This document shows, piece after piece, positions 49,401 through 58,590 of a stretch of DNA of 64,000 bases (the first letter of the stretch is position 1; every line of letters begins with the position of its first letter). Source of the DNA: Lachnoclostridium sp. An131 (GTDB lineage: Bacteria; Bacillota; Clostridia; Lachnospirales; Lachnospiraceae); NCBI RefSeq assembly GCF_002160825.1, contig NZ_NFLI01000003.1, forward strand, positions 170,805-234,804. Direction: 5' to 3'. Made by a program: the position numbers and the translations under genes. The notes under the pieces are model-generated. The model searched no databases, had not been told where the DNA came from, and was given only the letters and a program-made list of their open reading frames with translations.

Positions 49401-50895
49401 CCGGGTGCGCGAAAGAAAGCAGGAATGCCGGACCGTAGAATCCACTGCCTACGAGCGCGTGGTATTCACCGAGGAAATGCGGAAGGATTATACGATCCTC
49501 TGCCCGCAGATGTCGCCGATTCATTTCGACGTCATCGAGCCTGCGTTCCGCTCCTGCGGCTATCATATCGACGTGCTTCCGGATTCTGACCGGGCAGCCA
49601 TCGATATGGGACTGAAATATGTAAACAATGACGCCTGCTACCCCTCTCTTGTGGTAGTCGGCCAGATTATGACCGCCGTACTTTCCGGAAAATACGATCC
49701 GAATAAGCTGGCTGTCATCATCACTCAGACAGGAGGCGGCTGCCGGGCCACGAACTATATCTCCTTTATCCGCCGCGCCCTGGCAAAAGCGGGGCACGCG
49801 AATATTCCGGTAGTTTCCCTGAACCTGACCGGACTTGAGAGCAACCCCGGCTTCAAGATCACGCCGGGCCTGGCTTTCAAGGGACTGTACGGACTTGTAT
49901 TCGGAGATATCTTTATGAGAGTGCTCTACCGGATGCGTCCTTACGAGAAGGTTCCCGGCTCTGCAAACGAGCTGCACGCAAAATGGCTGAAGATCTGCCA
50001 GGATTTTGTATCCCAGAAGCATGTATCTCATCGCCGTTTCGTCCAGATCTGCCGGGGCATCATAGAGGACTTTGACAACCTTCCGATTTATGAGGATATG
50101 AGAAAGCCGAGGGTCGGCGTGGTCGGCGAGATTCTTGTAAAATACTCTCCCTCCGCCAACAACCATCTGGTTGATCTGCTGGAATCCGAGGGAGCCGAGG
50201 CTGTGGTTCCGGAGCTGATGGACTTCCTGCTCTACTGCTTCAAAAACTCCGAGTTCAAGGCAGACCATCTGGGCAAGAAGCGCTCCAGCGCCCGTACAGC
50301 CCGCCTTGGCATCATCGCCATGGAGTGGCTTAGAAAGCCTGCCGTCAAGGCCCTGAAAAAGAGCGTGCACTTCGGCACGCCCGGCAATATTGACGAGATG
50401 GCCGAGCAGGCCACCGACATCGTATCCGTCGGCAACCAGACCGGCGAGGGCTGGTTCCTGACCGCCGAGATGCTGGAGCTGATCCATACCGGCGTTCCGA
50501 ATATCGTCTGCACGCAGCCCTTCGGCTGCCTGCCGAACCACGTAGTCGGCAAGGGCGTCATCAAGGAGCTGCGCCGCCGCTACCCTGCCTCCAATGTGGT
50601 AGCCATCGATTACGATCCCGGCGCCAGCGAGGTAAACCAGCTGAACCGCCTGAAGCTGATGCTGTCCACTGCGAACAAGCATCTGAATGAGAAAATCAGG
50701 GCCGAGAAGGAAGCCGGAAACAACGACAGAACAAATTCGAATTCCGATGCCGGGCATGGAGGACACGGACCGGGAGCAGGCGGTACGGATGCAGACAGTC
50801 AGACCGGCGCATCCTCCGAAAACGGCAGCGCCGATAAGGGCAGCCGCTCCGGCTCTCCTTCTGGAAACGGAATCGCTGCCGCGGAAAGCTTTTAA
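46453..50895 (+). CDS. 2-hydroxyacyl-CoA dehydratase activase-dehydratase fusion (BadF/BcrA + DUF2229 type)
   Basis: This is a very large protein of about 1,480 residues. Two ASKHA-type activase (BadF/BcrA/HgdC) domains stand in tandem: the first begins [15 protein letters not shown] (residue ~5) and the second [15 protein letters not shown] (~residue 325). Each has a cysteine-containing cluster loop ([25 protein letters not shown]). A CxGCxNNC part (about 610-620) links to a DUF2229 domain and then an HgdB-like dehydratase segment ([12 protein letters not shown] near 1,100; [15 protein letters not shown] near 1,360). The last ~65 residues are a Gly/Ser/Asp-rich low-complexity tail. Such proteins are common in Clostridia; the substrate is unknown. 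The start is ATG 46,453, although the strong AAAGGAGGTT ends 23 bases upstream. Confidence 0.88.
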   Translation: MSNSTYTLGIDIGSTTVKIAVLNQENQLLFSDYERHFANIQETLASLLEKAEQTLGDLTVYPAITGSGGLTLARHLEVPFIQEVVAVATALETAAPQTDVAIELGGEDAKIIYFEGGNVEQRMNGICAGGTGSFIDQMASLLQTDASGLNEYGKNYHSLYTIAARCGVFAKSDIQPLINEGATKEDLSASIFQAVVNQTISGLACGKPIRGHVAFLGGPLHFLSELKAAFIRTLKLDDEHIIAPENSHLFAAIGSALSCKQESAVSLSSMKKRLQSRIKMDFEVARMEPLFESEHEYAKFQERHSRHEVARGDFQAYKGRCFLGIDAGSTTTKAALVGEDGELLYSFYSNNNGSTLKTTIRAIQEIYRFLPKDAHIVRSCSTGYGEALIKAALMLDEGEVETVAHYYAAEFFDPKVDCILDIGGQDMKCIRIKNHTVDSVQLNEACSSGCGSFIETFAHSLNYSVQDFAKAALFAKHPIDLGTRCTVFMNSKVKQAQKEGAEVADISAGLAYSVIKNALFKVIKVSDASSLGQNIVVQGGTFYNDAVLRSFEKIAGCEAVRPDIAGIMGAFGAALIARERYEEGVETTMLSIDQINKLEFTTTMSKCKGCTNNCRLTINRFTGGRQFITGNRCERGIGKERNKDNIPNLYEYKNKRIFGYEPLPADEASRGQVGIPRVLNFYENYPFWYTFFTELKYQVVLSPASTHKIYELGIESIPSESECYPAKLAHGHVTWLIRQGLKFIFYPCVPYERNEFPDAGNHYNCPIVTSYAENIKNNIDELHGGDIDFFNPFLSFESEKILEEALIREFGEHCRIPAEEIAAAAKKAWKEQENVREDIKRKGEETLKYMEETGHRGIVLAGRPYHIDPEINHGIPELINSYGIAVLTEDSISHLHGVERPLFVMDQWMYHSRMYAAASYARTRDDLDVIQLNSFGCGLDAVTTDEVSDILTNSGKIYTCLKIDEVNNLGAARIRIRSLISALRVRERKQECRTVESTAYERVVFTEEMRKDYTILCPQMSPIHFDVIEPAFRSCGYHIDVLPDSDRAAIDMGLKYVNNDACYPSLVVVGQIMTAVLSGKYDPNKLAVIITQTGGGCRATNYISFIRRALAKAGHANIPVVSLNLTGLESNPGFKITPGLAFKGLYGLVFGDIFMRVLYRMRPYEKVPGSANELHAKWLKICQDFVSQKHVSHRRFVQICRGIIEDFDNLPIYEDMRKPRVGVVGEILVKYSPSANNHLVDLLESEGAEAVVPELMDFLLYCFKNSEFKADHLGKKRSSARTARLGIIAMEWLRKPAVKALKKSVHFGTPGNIDEMAEQATDIVSVGNQTGEGWFLTAEMLELIHTGVPNIVCTQPFGCLPNHVVGKGVIKELRRRYPASNVVAIDYDPGASEVNQLNRLKLMLSTANKHLNEKIRAEKEAGNNDRTNSNSDAGHGGHGPGAGGTDADSQTGASSENGSADKGSRSGSPSGNGIAAAESF

Positions 50896-50929
50896 AAACG
50901 ATATTTCGATTTGTCTCTATGAACGAGCA

Positions 50930-50970
50930 GGGGACGGCAATGCAGACATCCATTGCCGTCCCCCTTATTT
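50930..50970 (+). terminator. Terminator of the activase/dehydratase gene
   Basis: GGGGACGGCAATG (50,930-50,942) and CATTGCCGTCCCC (50,951-50,963) form a 13-bp perfect stem with an 8-base loop, followed by CTTATTT. Confidence 0.88.
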
Positions 50971-51031
50971 AATTCTCAGCTTATTGCCGATGTACCGAGA
51001 GGTAATACGCTTTCTTGTACACCAGCGCTAT

Positions 51032-51448
51032 TCACTTTAAATATCTTTCATAGCTCCTTTTTAAATCATAGCAAAAGCATTTCAGATAAGTCTGATCGAA
51101 CCGGCTCGCAAATCTCAGCTCCTGCTCTATTCCAAGGCTGTCTGTCTGATATAGCTCTCCCCTCACATCAATATGCCCTTTCCCATCTCCCTGAAATAAA
51201 AGATACATATGCACTCCATAAGGCTCTTCTATTCTGGCGCTCCCTGATAGATTTTCATACAGCCGACATAAATTCTCAGAAGATTCAGCAAATTTTCTAA
51301 TATCAATATCCATGGAAGCGCTTCCGCAAAAATCGCCACTCTGTACAGATACTTTCATACTTGTATTGCACGGATACATAAGAGCACTTCTGAATATCTT
51401 TAGATTCAGTTTCATTTCAAAATCTTCTGCATACAGTATATGCTCCAT
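51032..51448 (-). CDS. Putative immunity-type protein (WapI-like), no toxin nearby
   Basis: This protein of about 138 residues has a beta-rich pattern. A segment, GDFCGSASMDIDIRKFAESSE, then YENLSGSARIEEPYGVHMYL, recalls WapI-type immunity proteins. The start at 51,448 (MEHILYAEDF) has AAGGCGG 8 bases upstream on the minus strand; the longer frame to 51,478 would overlap the previous gene. It is the last gene of an XRE-membrane-protein operon. The family call is by eye only. Confidence 0.55.
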   Translation of the reverse strand: MEHILYAEDFEMKLNLKIFRSALMYPCNTSMKVSVQSGDFCGSASMDIDIRKFAESSENLCRLYENLSGSARIEEPYGVHMYLLFQGDGKGHIDVRGELYQTDSLGIEQELRFASRFDQTYLKCFCYDLKRSYERYLK

Positions 51449-51462
51449 GTCAAAATACCGCC

Positions 51463-51897
51463 TTACATTTTTCTGCACAGATATTTATAAATTACAGTTG
51501 CTCCCACATATTCCAATACCGCCAGGCCAAACAGCACAGCTACAAGTACTGTATATCCCTGAAACAGGCTCATCACAAACGCTCCCACGAAACACAGAGC
51601 CATAGTCGCCGCCCAGGCAGTATACCCCGCCCGCCAGCGCAGCTGCATCTTTCTTTCATCCTTCAGATTAATCTGCTGCTGGTGCAGCTTCTCCTGATAC
51701 TTTTCTCTGTTTTCCGGCCTCATATGATACCAGTTCCCCACAATCCGCACAAGTCCATTGGAAACAAAAGAAAAGCCTACGGCAAAGAGCAGTGTGGAAT
51801 AATATTCTATATCCAGTTTCAGCCCCACAACCATAATCACCATACCAGCCATAATATATACCGCCCAAAAGATTTTGTCCTTCTTCTTCATGCTCAC
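51463..51897 (-). CDS. Small membrane protein, unknown (four hydrophobic segments)
   Basis: This 144-residue protein has two N-terminal transmembrane segments (IFWAVYIMAGMVIMVVGL; TLLFAVGFSFVSNGLVRIV), a charged middle (RPENREKYQEKLHQQQINLKDER) and two C-terminal ones. It overlaps the XRE gene upstream by 4 bases. DUF2178-like proteins of similar shape commonly follow a small XRE repressor in Firmicutes. The function is unknown. Confidence 0.72.
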   Translation of the reverse strand: MSMKKKDKIFWAVYIMAGMVIMVVGLKLDIEYYSTLLFAVGFSFVSNGLVRIVGNWYHMRPENREKYQEKLHQQQINLKDERKMQLRWRAGYTAWAATMALCFVGAFVMSLFQGYTVLVAVLFGLAVLEYVGATVIYKYLCRKM

Positions 51898-52091
51898 TCC
51901 TCCTCATAAATAAAGATGTCCTCAATACTCATTCCAAAATACCGGGCAATCTTAAACGCCAGCAGAATCGAGGGATTATACCTTCCATTCTCCAGAGACC
52001 CTATCGTCTGTCTGGACACCTCCAGAGCCTCCGCCAGCTCTTCCTGCTTAATCCCTCTTTCTTTTCTCAATTCTTCCAGTCTGTTTTTCAT
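51894..52091 (-). CDS. Small XRE-family repressor
   Basis: This 65-residue helix-turn-helix protein (MKNRLEELRKERGIKQEELAE, then VSRQTIGSLENGRYNPS) is of the YozG/YvaO-like short repressor type. The start at 52,091 is taken because the protein begins in the canonical way; the longer frame runs through the promoter. Palindromes at its own promoter suggest self-repression. It is the first gene of the three-gene unit 52,091-51,032. Confidence 0.9.
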   Translation of the reverse strand: MKNRLEELRKERGIKQEELAEALEVSRQTIGSLENGRYNPSILLAFKIARYFGMSIEDIFIYEEE

Positions 52092-52116
52092 CTGCCTTCT
52101 GCCACCTTCTCCTGAT

Positions 52117-52180
52117 GGAAAGTTTACTTTCCATACTTTTATTATACACCAACTGCTTGTTATGTCAAGTTTACTTTCCA
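52117..52180 (-). promoter_or_regulatory. Promoter and paired operators of the XRE operon
   Basis: On the minus strand, TTGACA (52,168-52,163), a 16-base spacer and TATAAT (52,146-52,141) form a strong promoter. GGAAAGT-TT-ACTTTCC (52,117-52,132) is a perfect 7-base-arm repeat just downstream. A second half-copy, AGTTTACTTTCC, lies at about 52,169-52,180, overlapping the -35 side. The two sites bracket the promoter as expected for repression. Confidence 0.85.
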
Positions 52181-52181
52181 T

Positions 52182-52405
52182 CAATTACAAAATTACAAAA
52201 TCTTCCGTTGCTGCAGAGCGTCCTGTCTCTGTCCATAGTTTTTAATTCTGGCTTTTAATCTTGTGATTTTTACAATTTTATGAGTTATACCGGATTTTTT
52301 TCATAAAATTCTGCTTTTATCAGTTATAACTTATAAAAATAATATTTTACATTGATTTTCGGTTATAGGTTGGATATACTGTTAGTATCTCAGGAAAGGA
52401 GCGGG
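52182..52405. other. AT-rich divergent control region
   Basis: No gene is present. The region holds AT-rich sequence with a repeated GTTATA element (CAGTTATAACTTATAA near 52,320 and CGGTTATAGG near 52,361) and leads to the ATPase gene, whose GGAAAGGAG is at about 52,393-52,401. Confidence 0.4.
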
Positions 52406-53626
52406 ATGAATATGATTAAACGGGAAGCATATATGAAAAGAATCCGTCCGTTTATAGGCGGAGAACTGATTAAAGTAATGACCGGCATCCGAAGGGCGGG
52501 AAAATCCGTTATGCTGGAATTAATTAAAGACGAGCTTACTGCTTCCGGCATCGACCCGTCACAGTTTATTTCCATTAATTTTGAGGATATGCGGTATATG
52601 CATCTTCAGAATGCCGAGGCTCTGCACGAAGAAATCTTGAAACGTGCTGCCGGAATCACCGGAAAGGTTTACCTCTTCTTTGATGAAATCCAGGAGGTCG
52701 AGGGCTGGGAAAAGTGCGTCAATTCCCTGCGCATCGCTCTGGACTGCGATATTTATATCACAGGCTCCAATGCCAGGCTGCTGTCCGGGGAACTCGCCAC
52801 TTATATAGGCGGACGATATGTAGAATTTGTCATCTATCCCTTTTCCTTTGCGGAATTTCTGGAGCTGTACCATACCGTCACACCCGGCGCTTCTATCCAG
52901 CAATCTTTCCAGAAATACCTGCTCGCCGGAGGAATGCCATATCTTGCAAACCTGCAATACGAGGAAGAGCCTTCGCGCCAGTATCTTCTGGACCTGTTCA
53001 ATTCCGTCCAGCTCAAAGACATTGTAAAACGGAACAGTATTCGTGATGTGGATTTACTGGAACGAATTCTTGCCTATATAACAGCCAACACGGGCTCCGT
53101 TTTTTCCGCATCCTCTCTGGTCAGATTCTTCAAAAACGAGCAGCGCTCAGTCTCTGCCGAGACAATCCTGAACTATATCCGATACTGCTGCGAGGCATAT
53201 CTGTTCTATCAGGTAAAGCGGCAGGATTTGCAGGGAAAACAGATTCTCTCCACCAACGAGAAATACTATATTGCTGATCATGGAATCCGCGAGGCAGTAT
53301 TTGGAGGTAACATGAGGGATATCAACCTGATCCTCGAAAATATCGTATATATGGAACTGCTGCGGCGCGGATATGCCGTCACAGTCGGAAGAAATGGCAA
53401 TAAGGAGATCGACTTTGTATGCGAACAGCGTGGGGAAAGGCTTTACGTACAGGTCGCTTATCTTCTGGCTTCCGATGACACTGTAAATCGTGAGTTTGGC
53501 GCGTACCAGGGCATTCGCGACAATTTTCCCAAATACGTCGTCTCACTGGATGAGCTTGATATGAGCCGCAGCGGCATCAAGCACCGGAATATCCGGGATT
53601 TTCTCCTTACAGAGGTCTGGGATTAA
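52406..53626 (+). CDS. AAA ATPase with DUF4143 domain
   Basis: This 406-residue protein of the AAA_14/DUF4143 group has Walker A TGIRRAGKSVML near residue 27, Walker B YLFFDEIQEVEGWE near residue 92 and ITGSNARLLSGEL (sensor). The C-terminal part (about 220-400) is DUF4143-like, ending in a possible nuclease-fold segment (EIDFVCEQRGERLYVQVAY). Such genes are common and variable in gut Firmicutes; the role is not established. The start is ATG 52,406, with ATG 52,412 possible. Confidence 0.9.
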   Translation: MNMIKREAYMKRIRPFIGGELIKVMTGIRRAGKSVMLELIKDELTASGIDPSQFISINFEDMRYMHLQNAEALHEEILKRAAGITGKVYLFFDEIQEVEGWEKCVNSLRIALDCDIYITGSNARLLSGELATYIGGRYVEFVIYPFSFAEFLELYHTVTPGASIQQSFQKYLLAGGMPYLANLQYEEEPSRQYLLDLFNSVQLKDIVKRNSIRDVDLLERILAYITANTGSVFSASSLVRFFKNEQRSVSAETILNYIRYCCEAYLFYQVKRQDLQGKQILSTNEKYYIADHGIREAVFGGNMRDINLILENIVYMELLRRGYAVTVGRNGNKEIDFVCEQRGERLYVQVAYLLASDDTVNREFGAYQGIRDNFPKYVVSLDELDMSRSGIKHRNIRDFLLTEVWD

Positions 53627-53786
53627 GCAGAAATTTTTCCACAGTATTTTCTCTCCACTGTCCGGAAACACCCGAAAGGGCGCAGAAATCAGAAGAATAT
53701 CCATGGCAACCGCAGGTTGCCAAATAGTTGGTAGACGCCCTCTGCCGTTATCTGCTATGATAAAAGCACAAAGGGAGGGGATTCCT

Positions 53787-54614
53787 ATGTCATTAGGCGA
53801 ACAAATCAGGGCACAGCGCAGAAAAAAAGGCCTTTCACAGGAAAGGCTGGCAGAAATGACCGGCGTCAGCCGGCAGGCCGTCACCAAATGGGAAGCCGGA
53901 CAGACTCTACCGAGTACCGAAAATCTATTCCGCCTGGCGGATATTTTCGATGTCTCTGTCGATGTGTTAGTGGGGACTTCCGTGAAACAGGCAGCGCCTG
54001 CGGAACAGACTGATGCCGCAGAACGGACTGACATGGCGGAACAGCTGTACAGACTGTATAAAAAGGAAAGAAAAGAAAAAGCAGAAGGCGTACGAAACCG
54101 GCTCCGGAAGCATCTGAAAATGGCTCTGCTCATACTGGCCGGATATGCTGTCATCTATTTCGGGGGACGGCTGCTCCTGCTGCGCAGCGTCATAAATGGA
54201 GAGTATTCCCTCACAGGCTGGCTGTTTGGGAATGCCGCGGCCAGAGATGCCGGCTATCTCTATGGCTGGCTGTGCCAGCAGAAGCTGTTCCTCTGCAGCC
54301 TGCTGATCTCCTCTGTCCCCGCTCTTTTTGGGAAATACCGTTTTGGCTTTACCACACTTTTCGGCTTTGCCGCCGGGTTGCTCCTGGGCGGGCCCCTGGG
54401 AAGCTACCCGGAAGGAGCTGCTTATGGACATGACCATTACGGCTGGGCCATCTGGGGAGGCGTGTTGCTGTTGTCTGCCGTGATGGGAAGCCTGCTGGAA
54501 AGGATGACAAAGCGCGGCGCTGTATCGAAGCCCAAAACTCTGATACTGTGGAGCAGCATATTCCTGGCTTGCGTCTGCGTCATTGTCCTTTTTATCCGTG
54601 CAACCCTTTTTTAG
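53787..54614 (+). CDS. XRE-type regulator fused to a membrane domain
   Basis: This 275-residue protein has an N-terminal helix-turn-helix (MSLGEQIRAQRRKKGLSQERL, MTGVSRQAVTKWEAG), a charged linker and four or so hydrophobic segments (about residues 115-140, 175-195, 200-220, 225-245 and 250-272). This is the membrane-bound one-component regulator layout found in Firmicutes. The ATG follows GGGAGGGG. Its end overlaps the convergent lipoprotein gene by 4 bases. Confidence 0.85.
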   Translation: MSLGEQIRAQRRKKGLSQERLAEMTGVSRQAVTKWEAGQTLPSTENLFRLADIFDVSVDVLVGTSVKQAAPAEQTDAAERTDMAEQLYRLYKKERKEKAEGVRNRLRKHLKMALLILAGYAVIYFGGRLLLLRSVINGEYSLTGWLFGNAAARDAGYLYGWLCQQKLFLCSLLISSVPALFGKYRFGFTTLFGFAAGLLLGGPLGSYPEGAAYGHDHYGWAIWGGVLLLSAVMGSLLERMTKRGAVSKPKTLILWSSIFLACVCVIVLFIRATLF

Positions 54615-56260
54615 TATTCCACTTCCACCATCTCCGGAATACAGTACCCCCCATTATTGTCCAGCTGCAGGCAGTATGCCGGCCTGTCGCTGCCGTCCGT
54701 ATAAATAAAAAAATAGTCCAGGCTTCCATGCGTGATGTAGGCGCTCTCATAAATCAGGCGTCCATCCTCATCATAATAGTCGTACAGCGCCTGCCTGGTC
54801 GTCCCCCACAGACTGCTGTTCTGATAGAATTCCCGGTAAAACAGCTTGCCATTTTCACGGTAAACCCAGTTAATATCAAGAATTTTGTAAGGTCCCATGT
54901 CATCGCGCAGCCAGTCAATCATTCCCTGGGACTGATACCAGTCCGGCTGGCCGTCGTCTCTGTATTCCAGGGCTTCCTCATATTCTGTCACCAGCTCCGA
55001 ACCGTCCGAACCGCTCTCCGAGCTCATGGCAAAGGGATCATGGCCTTCCCATTCTCCCTGCTCCACCGCAAAGGTAAAGCCATAAAGCTCACCCTTCTTC
55101 TCGCCGCCTGTATCATATGACCAGACATACCGGACGCCGCAGCCCAGCCCGCTCTCTTCCTCCAGGTACAGCTCCAGGAGCAGATCGCCTTCCCAGCTCT
55201 GGTACTCATAGAAGGGCTCCCGCCCGAGGAATCCGCATGCCTCCAGAAAAGCCTCCCTGTCAGGAAATTCCGCTGTATGGCCTTCATGTCCCCATAGGAT
55301 CCCCTGCATGTTCTCAAAAGCTTCTATATTTTGTCCGGGGCTTTCCTCGCCATCCGGCCGTACTCCCTCCACCCAGGTTCGGACTGTCTCGTTCGTCTCC
55401 CAGGCTGCAATGTTCGAAAGACCATCTCCCAAAAGGAAATCATAATATTCTCTGTCAGCCAGCTCTCCCTCTGAGTCAAAGCTTACGCTGCCTTCAAAAA
55501 TCCTTCTGTCTTCCAGCTCATTCCAGATTTCCAGCGTCCCTGTCTCTCTGTCAATCCTTCTGCTCCTCGCCGGCACAGCCTTCCCCGCCCCGCTGTCAAC
55601 CGCATAGACGCACTGCTCCTCCACCGCGCCCTCCGTATCAGTCGTCATCATAAAGCCATTCCATACTTCCTGATAAACCGGGATCACCACAGGCTCTGTG
55701 AAAAGCATATCTCCCGCATAATTCCACGCAAACAAAAGGCCGCTTTGTGCCTCTCCCTCTTTGTCCGGCGTGAAAATCTCCAGCTCAATCCCATACTCGA
55801 AGCTCAGATCGTCAAAGCGAAATTCCGTATCCTCCGTAATCCGGCCGCAGGGAAGCCGCTGAAGAAGCTCTCCTTCACCGTTATAGAGCCAAAGCTCGTA
55901 TTCGTCAGGGCCTGCTCCAGCCTCCTCCTGCCTGCCGGCGTCTTCCCTGGCAGAAGCCTCCTGCCCGCCGACGGCAGCTCCGCTCAGATAAGCGCTTATT
56001 TCCGGCAGCGCCGGCCTGCATACCAGCCTGTAATCCTCCAGGCCTTGCAGAAACGGGTAAGCGAGCTCAATTTCCGCTTCCGTCAGGGACTGCGCTTCCT
56101 CCCCCGCCGCCCCAAGCGCCTTTGGCAGCGCCGTCACAGCCATCCGGCCTTCTGTATCCTTCCGGCTTCCGCAGCCAGATATGCACACGCCTCCGGCCGC
56201 GAGGAACGCCAGCAGAAAACATACGGCCTCAGCGCGCCGGCTTTTCCCCTTCTCTTTCAT
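54611..56260 (-). CDS. Large lipoprotein, unknown function
   Basis: This protein of about 549 residues has a lipoprotein signal peptide (LLAFLAAGGVCISGCGS, lipid cysteine near residue 30). The rest is acidic and rich in Tyr, Trp and Glu (TNETVRTWVEG, YYDEDGRLIYESAYITHGS), with no enzyme motif visible. The end is like secreted proteins with YYDEDG-type repeats. The start at 56,260 (MKEKGKSRR) lies inside the end of the upstream membrane protein gene, so they form an operon. Confidence 0.75.
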   Translation of the reverse strand: MKEKGKSRRAEAVCFLLAFLAAGGVCISGCGSRKDTEGRMAVTALPKALGAAGEEAQSLTEAEIELAYPFLQGLEDYRLVCRPALPEISAYLSGAAVGGQEASAREDAGRQEEAGAGPDEYELWLYNGEGELLQRLPCGRITEDTEFRFDDLSFEYGIELEIFTPDKEGEAQSGLLFAWNYAGDMLFTEPVVIPVYQEVWNGFMMTTDTEGAVEEQCVYAVDSGAGKAVPARSRRIDRETGTLEIWNELEDRRIFEGSVSFDSEGELADREYYDFLLGDGLSNIAAWETNETVRTWVEGVRPDGEESPGQNIEAFENMQGILWGHEGHTAEFPDREAFLEACGFLGREPFYEYQSWEGDLLLELYLEEESGLGCGVRYVWSYDTGGEKKGELYGFTFAVEQGEWEGHDPFAMSSESGSDGSELVTEYEEALEYRDDGQPDWYQSQGMIDWLRDDMGPYKILDINWVYRENGKLFYREFYQNSSLWGTTRQALYDYYDEDGRLIYESAYITHGSLDYFFIYTDGSDRPAYCLQLDNNGGYCIPEMVEVEY

Positions 56261-57929
56261 CTGTTTTCCCCCACTCACTGAACAAAAGCAGGCACAACGG
56301 CACAAAAATCACACTGTTAAAATGGAAAAACCGGTAGGTCGGGCCGCACAGCAGCAGCATTGTCCCGTAACTGTAAGCGAGAACCGGCAGCGTCAGCACA
56401 AGCGCCTTCCAGCCCTTTCCCTTTTTTGCAAAGACAAAAAGCGTACAGAAAATCAGCGCCAGAAGATGAACCCCATTGTAGGAAAAAAGCGTATCCAGGA
56501 TGCTGTCCATCATCCAGTTGTCGAAATCATTGAGCACGGTCCGCATCCCGGCTCTGTCCTCCACATAGGCAAAACCCCAGTCATTCTCCTGGATCTGATA
56601 CTCCAAATCTGCATGCCATGGTGTATCTCCCCGTACATCCCAGACCATCCTTGTCACCTGATAGACTGCCTGAAGGGAAAGTCCCGGCGCATTGGCCGCA
56701 GTCCGGGCCGTAAATCCCAGAAATTCCACTGGATCTGTATCCGAAATCACCTGATTTGCATTCGTGATGAATTTAAAAGAATTATAATTTCCCAGCTCGT
56801 AATTATTCCAGCGTTTTTCCGGGCCGATCTGAGCCAGGAACTCCGCCGCCTGCGGAGCCAGGCTCTCCGGAGCAGTCTCATGGATATTGCAGAGAATCGT
56901 CATCGGCACGCCCACAGTCTCTACGTAGGTCTGCTCCGGGCGGCTTGCTCCCACCAGATTGTATACCGGATACTGGATAAACCACATACCTGCCAGCATC
57001 AGCGCCAGGGAGATAATGCTCTCCCGCCGGATCTCCTTAAAGAAGAGCACCGCCAGAAGCAGGAACGGAATCGTATACAGGATGCTGTTGTGCCGGACCA
57101 GGGAAATGGAAATCAGCACCAGAATCCAGACCACCAGGTTCCGCCGTCGTTTCAGCCACTGCCCGCCGTTCTTCCAGACGTTGATCAGATATATGGTAAA
57201 GAGCAGCATGAAGAGCGTCAGAGCGCTGTCCTTCCACATAAAAAGCAGGATCCGGTGTGTCTGCGGGTTCGCCGCCAGAAAAAATTCTGCCAGAAGCATT
57301 CCCCAGACCGGGAACCGCCATTTCGCCATCGTGTACATCAGGTATCCGCAGAGCAGGCTGTAAAGGAAAAGCTGCATAAATACTGCAAAGCCGTAATGAT
57401 TCACGATTTTGGAAAACAGAGCGATGATCAGCGTATGGAATACCGGATGCCAGGTATCGTACTGGCTGTTCTGGATCTGCCACCACTGATCCAGATTGTC
57501 CCAGTCGAAGGAGCCGGGAAAGTACGCATAAAAATATACCATCATCCAGGCAAACACCAGCCCAAAGCCAAAAAGAAACCAGAGCCTGCGCCGCCTCTTT
57601 CCTTTTGCAGTGCTCTTTTCCAGGCCGTCTCCGCCACAAGGAAGGCTCTCCTTCAGACTCACTCCCGAAAAACGGTACACACACCACTGAAGTCCCAGAT
57701 AAACCGGAACTGCCATCAAAAGTGATGCCAGGATCTTAACCTTCCAGTATTTTGTATCCATCGGAACGGTCTCCATCATCTCCGGCAGCAGCCAGAGCAG
57801 GAAGACCAGATAACAGGTCACCGCCGCAGTCAGGATCGTGAGCATAACCCGTGTGCCCTTTTCCTGCTGCTTATACCAGGTCCGCGCAGCCTTTATCTGT
57901 CCCAGCATTTTTGAGTTATACATTTTCAA
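56229..57929 (-). CDS. Polytopic membrane protein, GT-C/DUF6020-like
   Basis: This 566-residue protein has about 11-13 transmembrane helices. An extracellular acidic motif, YFPGSFDWDNLDQWWQIQNS near residue 135, and ANPQTHRILLFMWKDSAL follow the pattern of GT-C-type glycosyltransferases or DUF6020 proteins. It probably transfers sugars from a lipid carrier at the cell surface, but no donor or acceptor can be named. It overlaps ung upstream by 14 bases and the lipoprotein gene downstream by 32 bases. Confidence 0.75.
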   Translation of the reverse strand: MKMYNSKMLGQIKAARTWYKQQEKGTRVMLTILTAAVTCYLVFLLWLLPEMMETVPMDTKYWKVKILASLLMAVPVYLGLQWCVYRFSGVSLKESLPCGGDGLEKSTAKGKRRRRLWFLFGFGLVFAWMMVYFYAYFPGSFDWDNLDQWWQIQNSQYDTWHPVFHTLIIALFSKIVNHYGFAVFMQLFLYSLLCGYLMYTMAKWRFPVWGMLLAEFFLAANPQTHRILLFMWKDSALTLFMLLFTIYLINVWKNGGQWLKRRRNLVVWILVLISISLVRHNSILYTIPFLLLAVLFFKEIRRESIISLALMLAGMWFIQYPVYNLVGASRPEQTYVETVGVPMTILCNIHETAPESLAPQAAEFLAQIGPEKRWNNYELGNYNSFKFITNANQVISDTDPVEFLGFTARTAANAPGLSLQAVYQVTRMVWDVRGDTPWHADLEYQIQENDWGFAYVEDRAGMRTVLNDFDNWMMDSILDTLFSYNGVHLLALIFCTLFVFAKKGKGWKALVLTLPVLAYSYGTMLLLCGPTYRFFHFNSVIFVPLCLLLFSEWGKTDEREGEKPAR

Positions 57930-58590
57930 TCTGCCAGTCTATCGGCTCAAGGCCGTTTTTTACAAGAAATTCATTTGTCTTGCTGAAGGGCCTGCTTCCG
58001 AAGAATCCCCGGTACGCGGACAGGGGGCTCGGATGAGGCGCCTTCAGAATCAGATGCTTCGGGTTATTCAGCATCTGCGCCTTCTTCTGGGCCGGACTTC
58101 CCCAGAGGATAAATACAATCGGGCGGTCCTGCTCATTCAGGATCCGGATAGCCGCATCCGTAAACTCTTCCCATCCCATACCCCGATGGGAATTGGCCTG
58201 GTGCGCGCGGACAGTCAGCACTGTATTCAGCATCAGCACGCCCTGCTTAGCCCATTTCACCAGATAGCCATTGTTTGGGATATAGCAGCCCAGATCATCG
58301 TGAAGCTCCTGATAAATATTCACCAGAGAGGGCGGAATCTCCACATCCGGCTTCACAGAAAAGCAGAGCCCGTGGGCCTGCCCGTCATTGTGATAGGGAT
58401 CCTGCCCGAGAATCACAACCTTCACCTCATGAAGAGGCGTCAGGTGAAATGCATTGAAGATATCGTCCGCAGGCGGGAATATCTTTCTCGTTGCATATTC
58501 ATTCTGTACAAATTTAAAAAGCTCCGCATAGTAGGGCTTTCGAAATTCCGGCTTCAATGGCTCCAGCCAGTCATTCTGTATCATTCCCAT
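57916..58590 (-). CDS. ung: Uracil-DNA glycosylase
   Basis: This 224-residue family 1 UDG removes uracil from DNA. The water-activating motif GQDPYHNDGQAHG (D64, H67) and the C-terminal HPSPLSAYRGFFGS loop with its histidine are intact, as is LLNT-like MLNTVLTVRAHQANSH. The length is normal. It overlaps the following membrane gene and starts within the upstream TPR-like gene, so it is part of a leftward operon. Confidence 0.97.
   Translation of the reverse strand: MGMIQNDWLEPLKPEFRKPYYAELFKFVQNEYATRKIFPPADDIFNAFHLTPLHEVKVVILGQDPYHNDGQAHGLCFSVKPDVEIPPSLVNIYQELHDDLGCYIPNNGYLVKWAKQGVLMLNTVLTVRAHQANSHRGMGWEEFTDAAIRILNEQDRPIVFILWGSPAQKKAQMLNNPKHLILKAPHPSPLSAYRGFFGSRPFSKTNEFLVKNGLEPIDWQIENV

Noticed and set aside
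49387..50766. 459-residue open frame on the minus strand
   Set aside because: It lies entirely opposite the activase/dehydratase gene, whose motifs are clear; the frame is open because of codon bias. The same holds for 47,971-49,185.
56181..57725. 514-residue open frame on the plus strand
   Set aside because: It is opposite the polytopic membrane protein gene and has a His/Gln/Arg-rich sequence without domain features.
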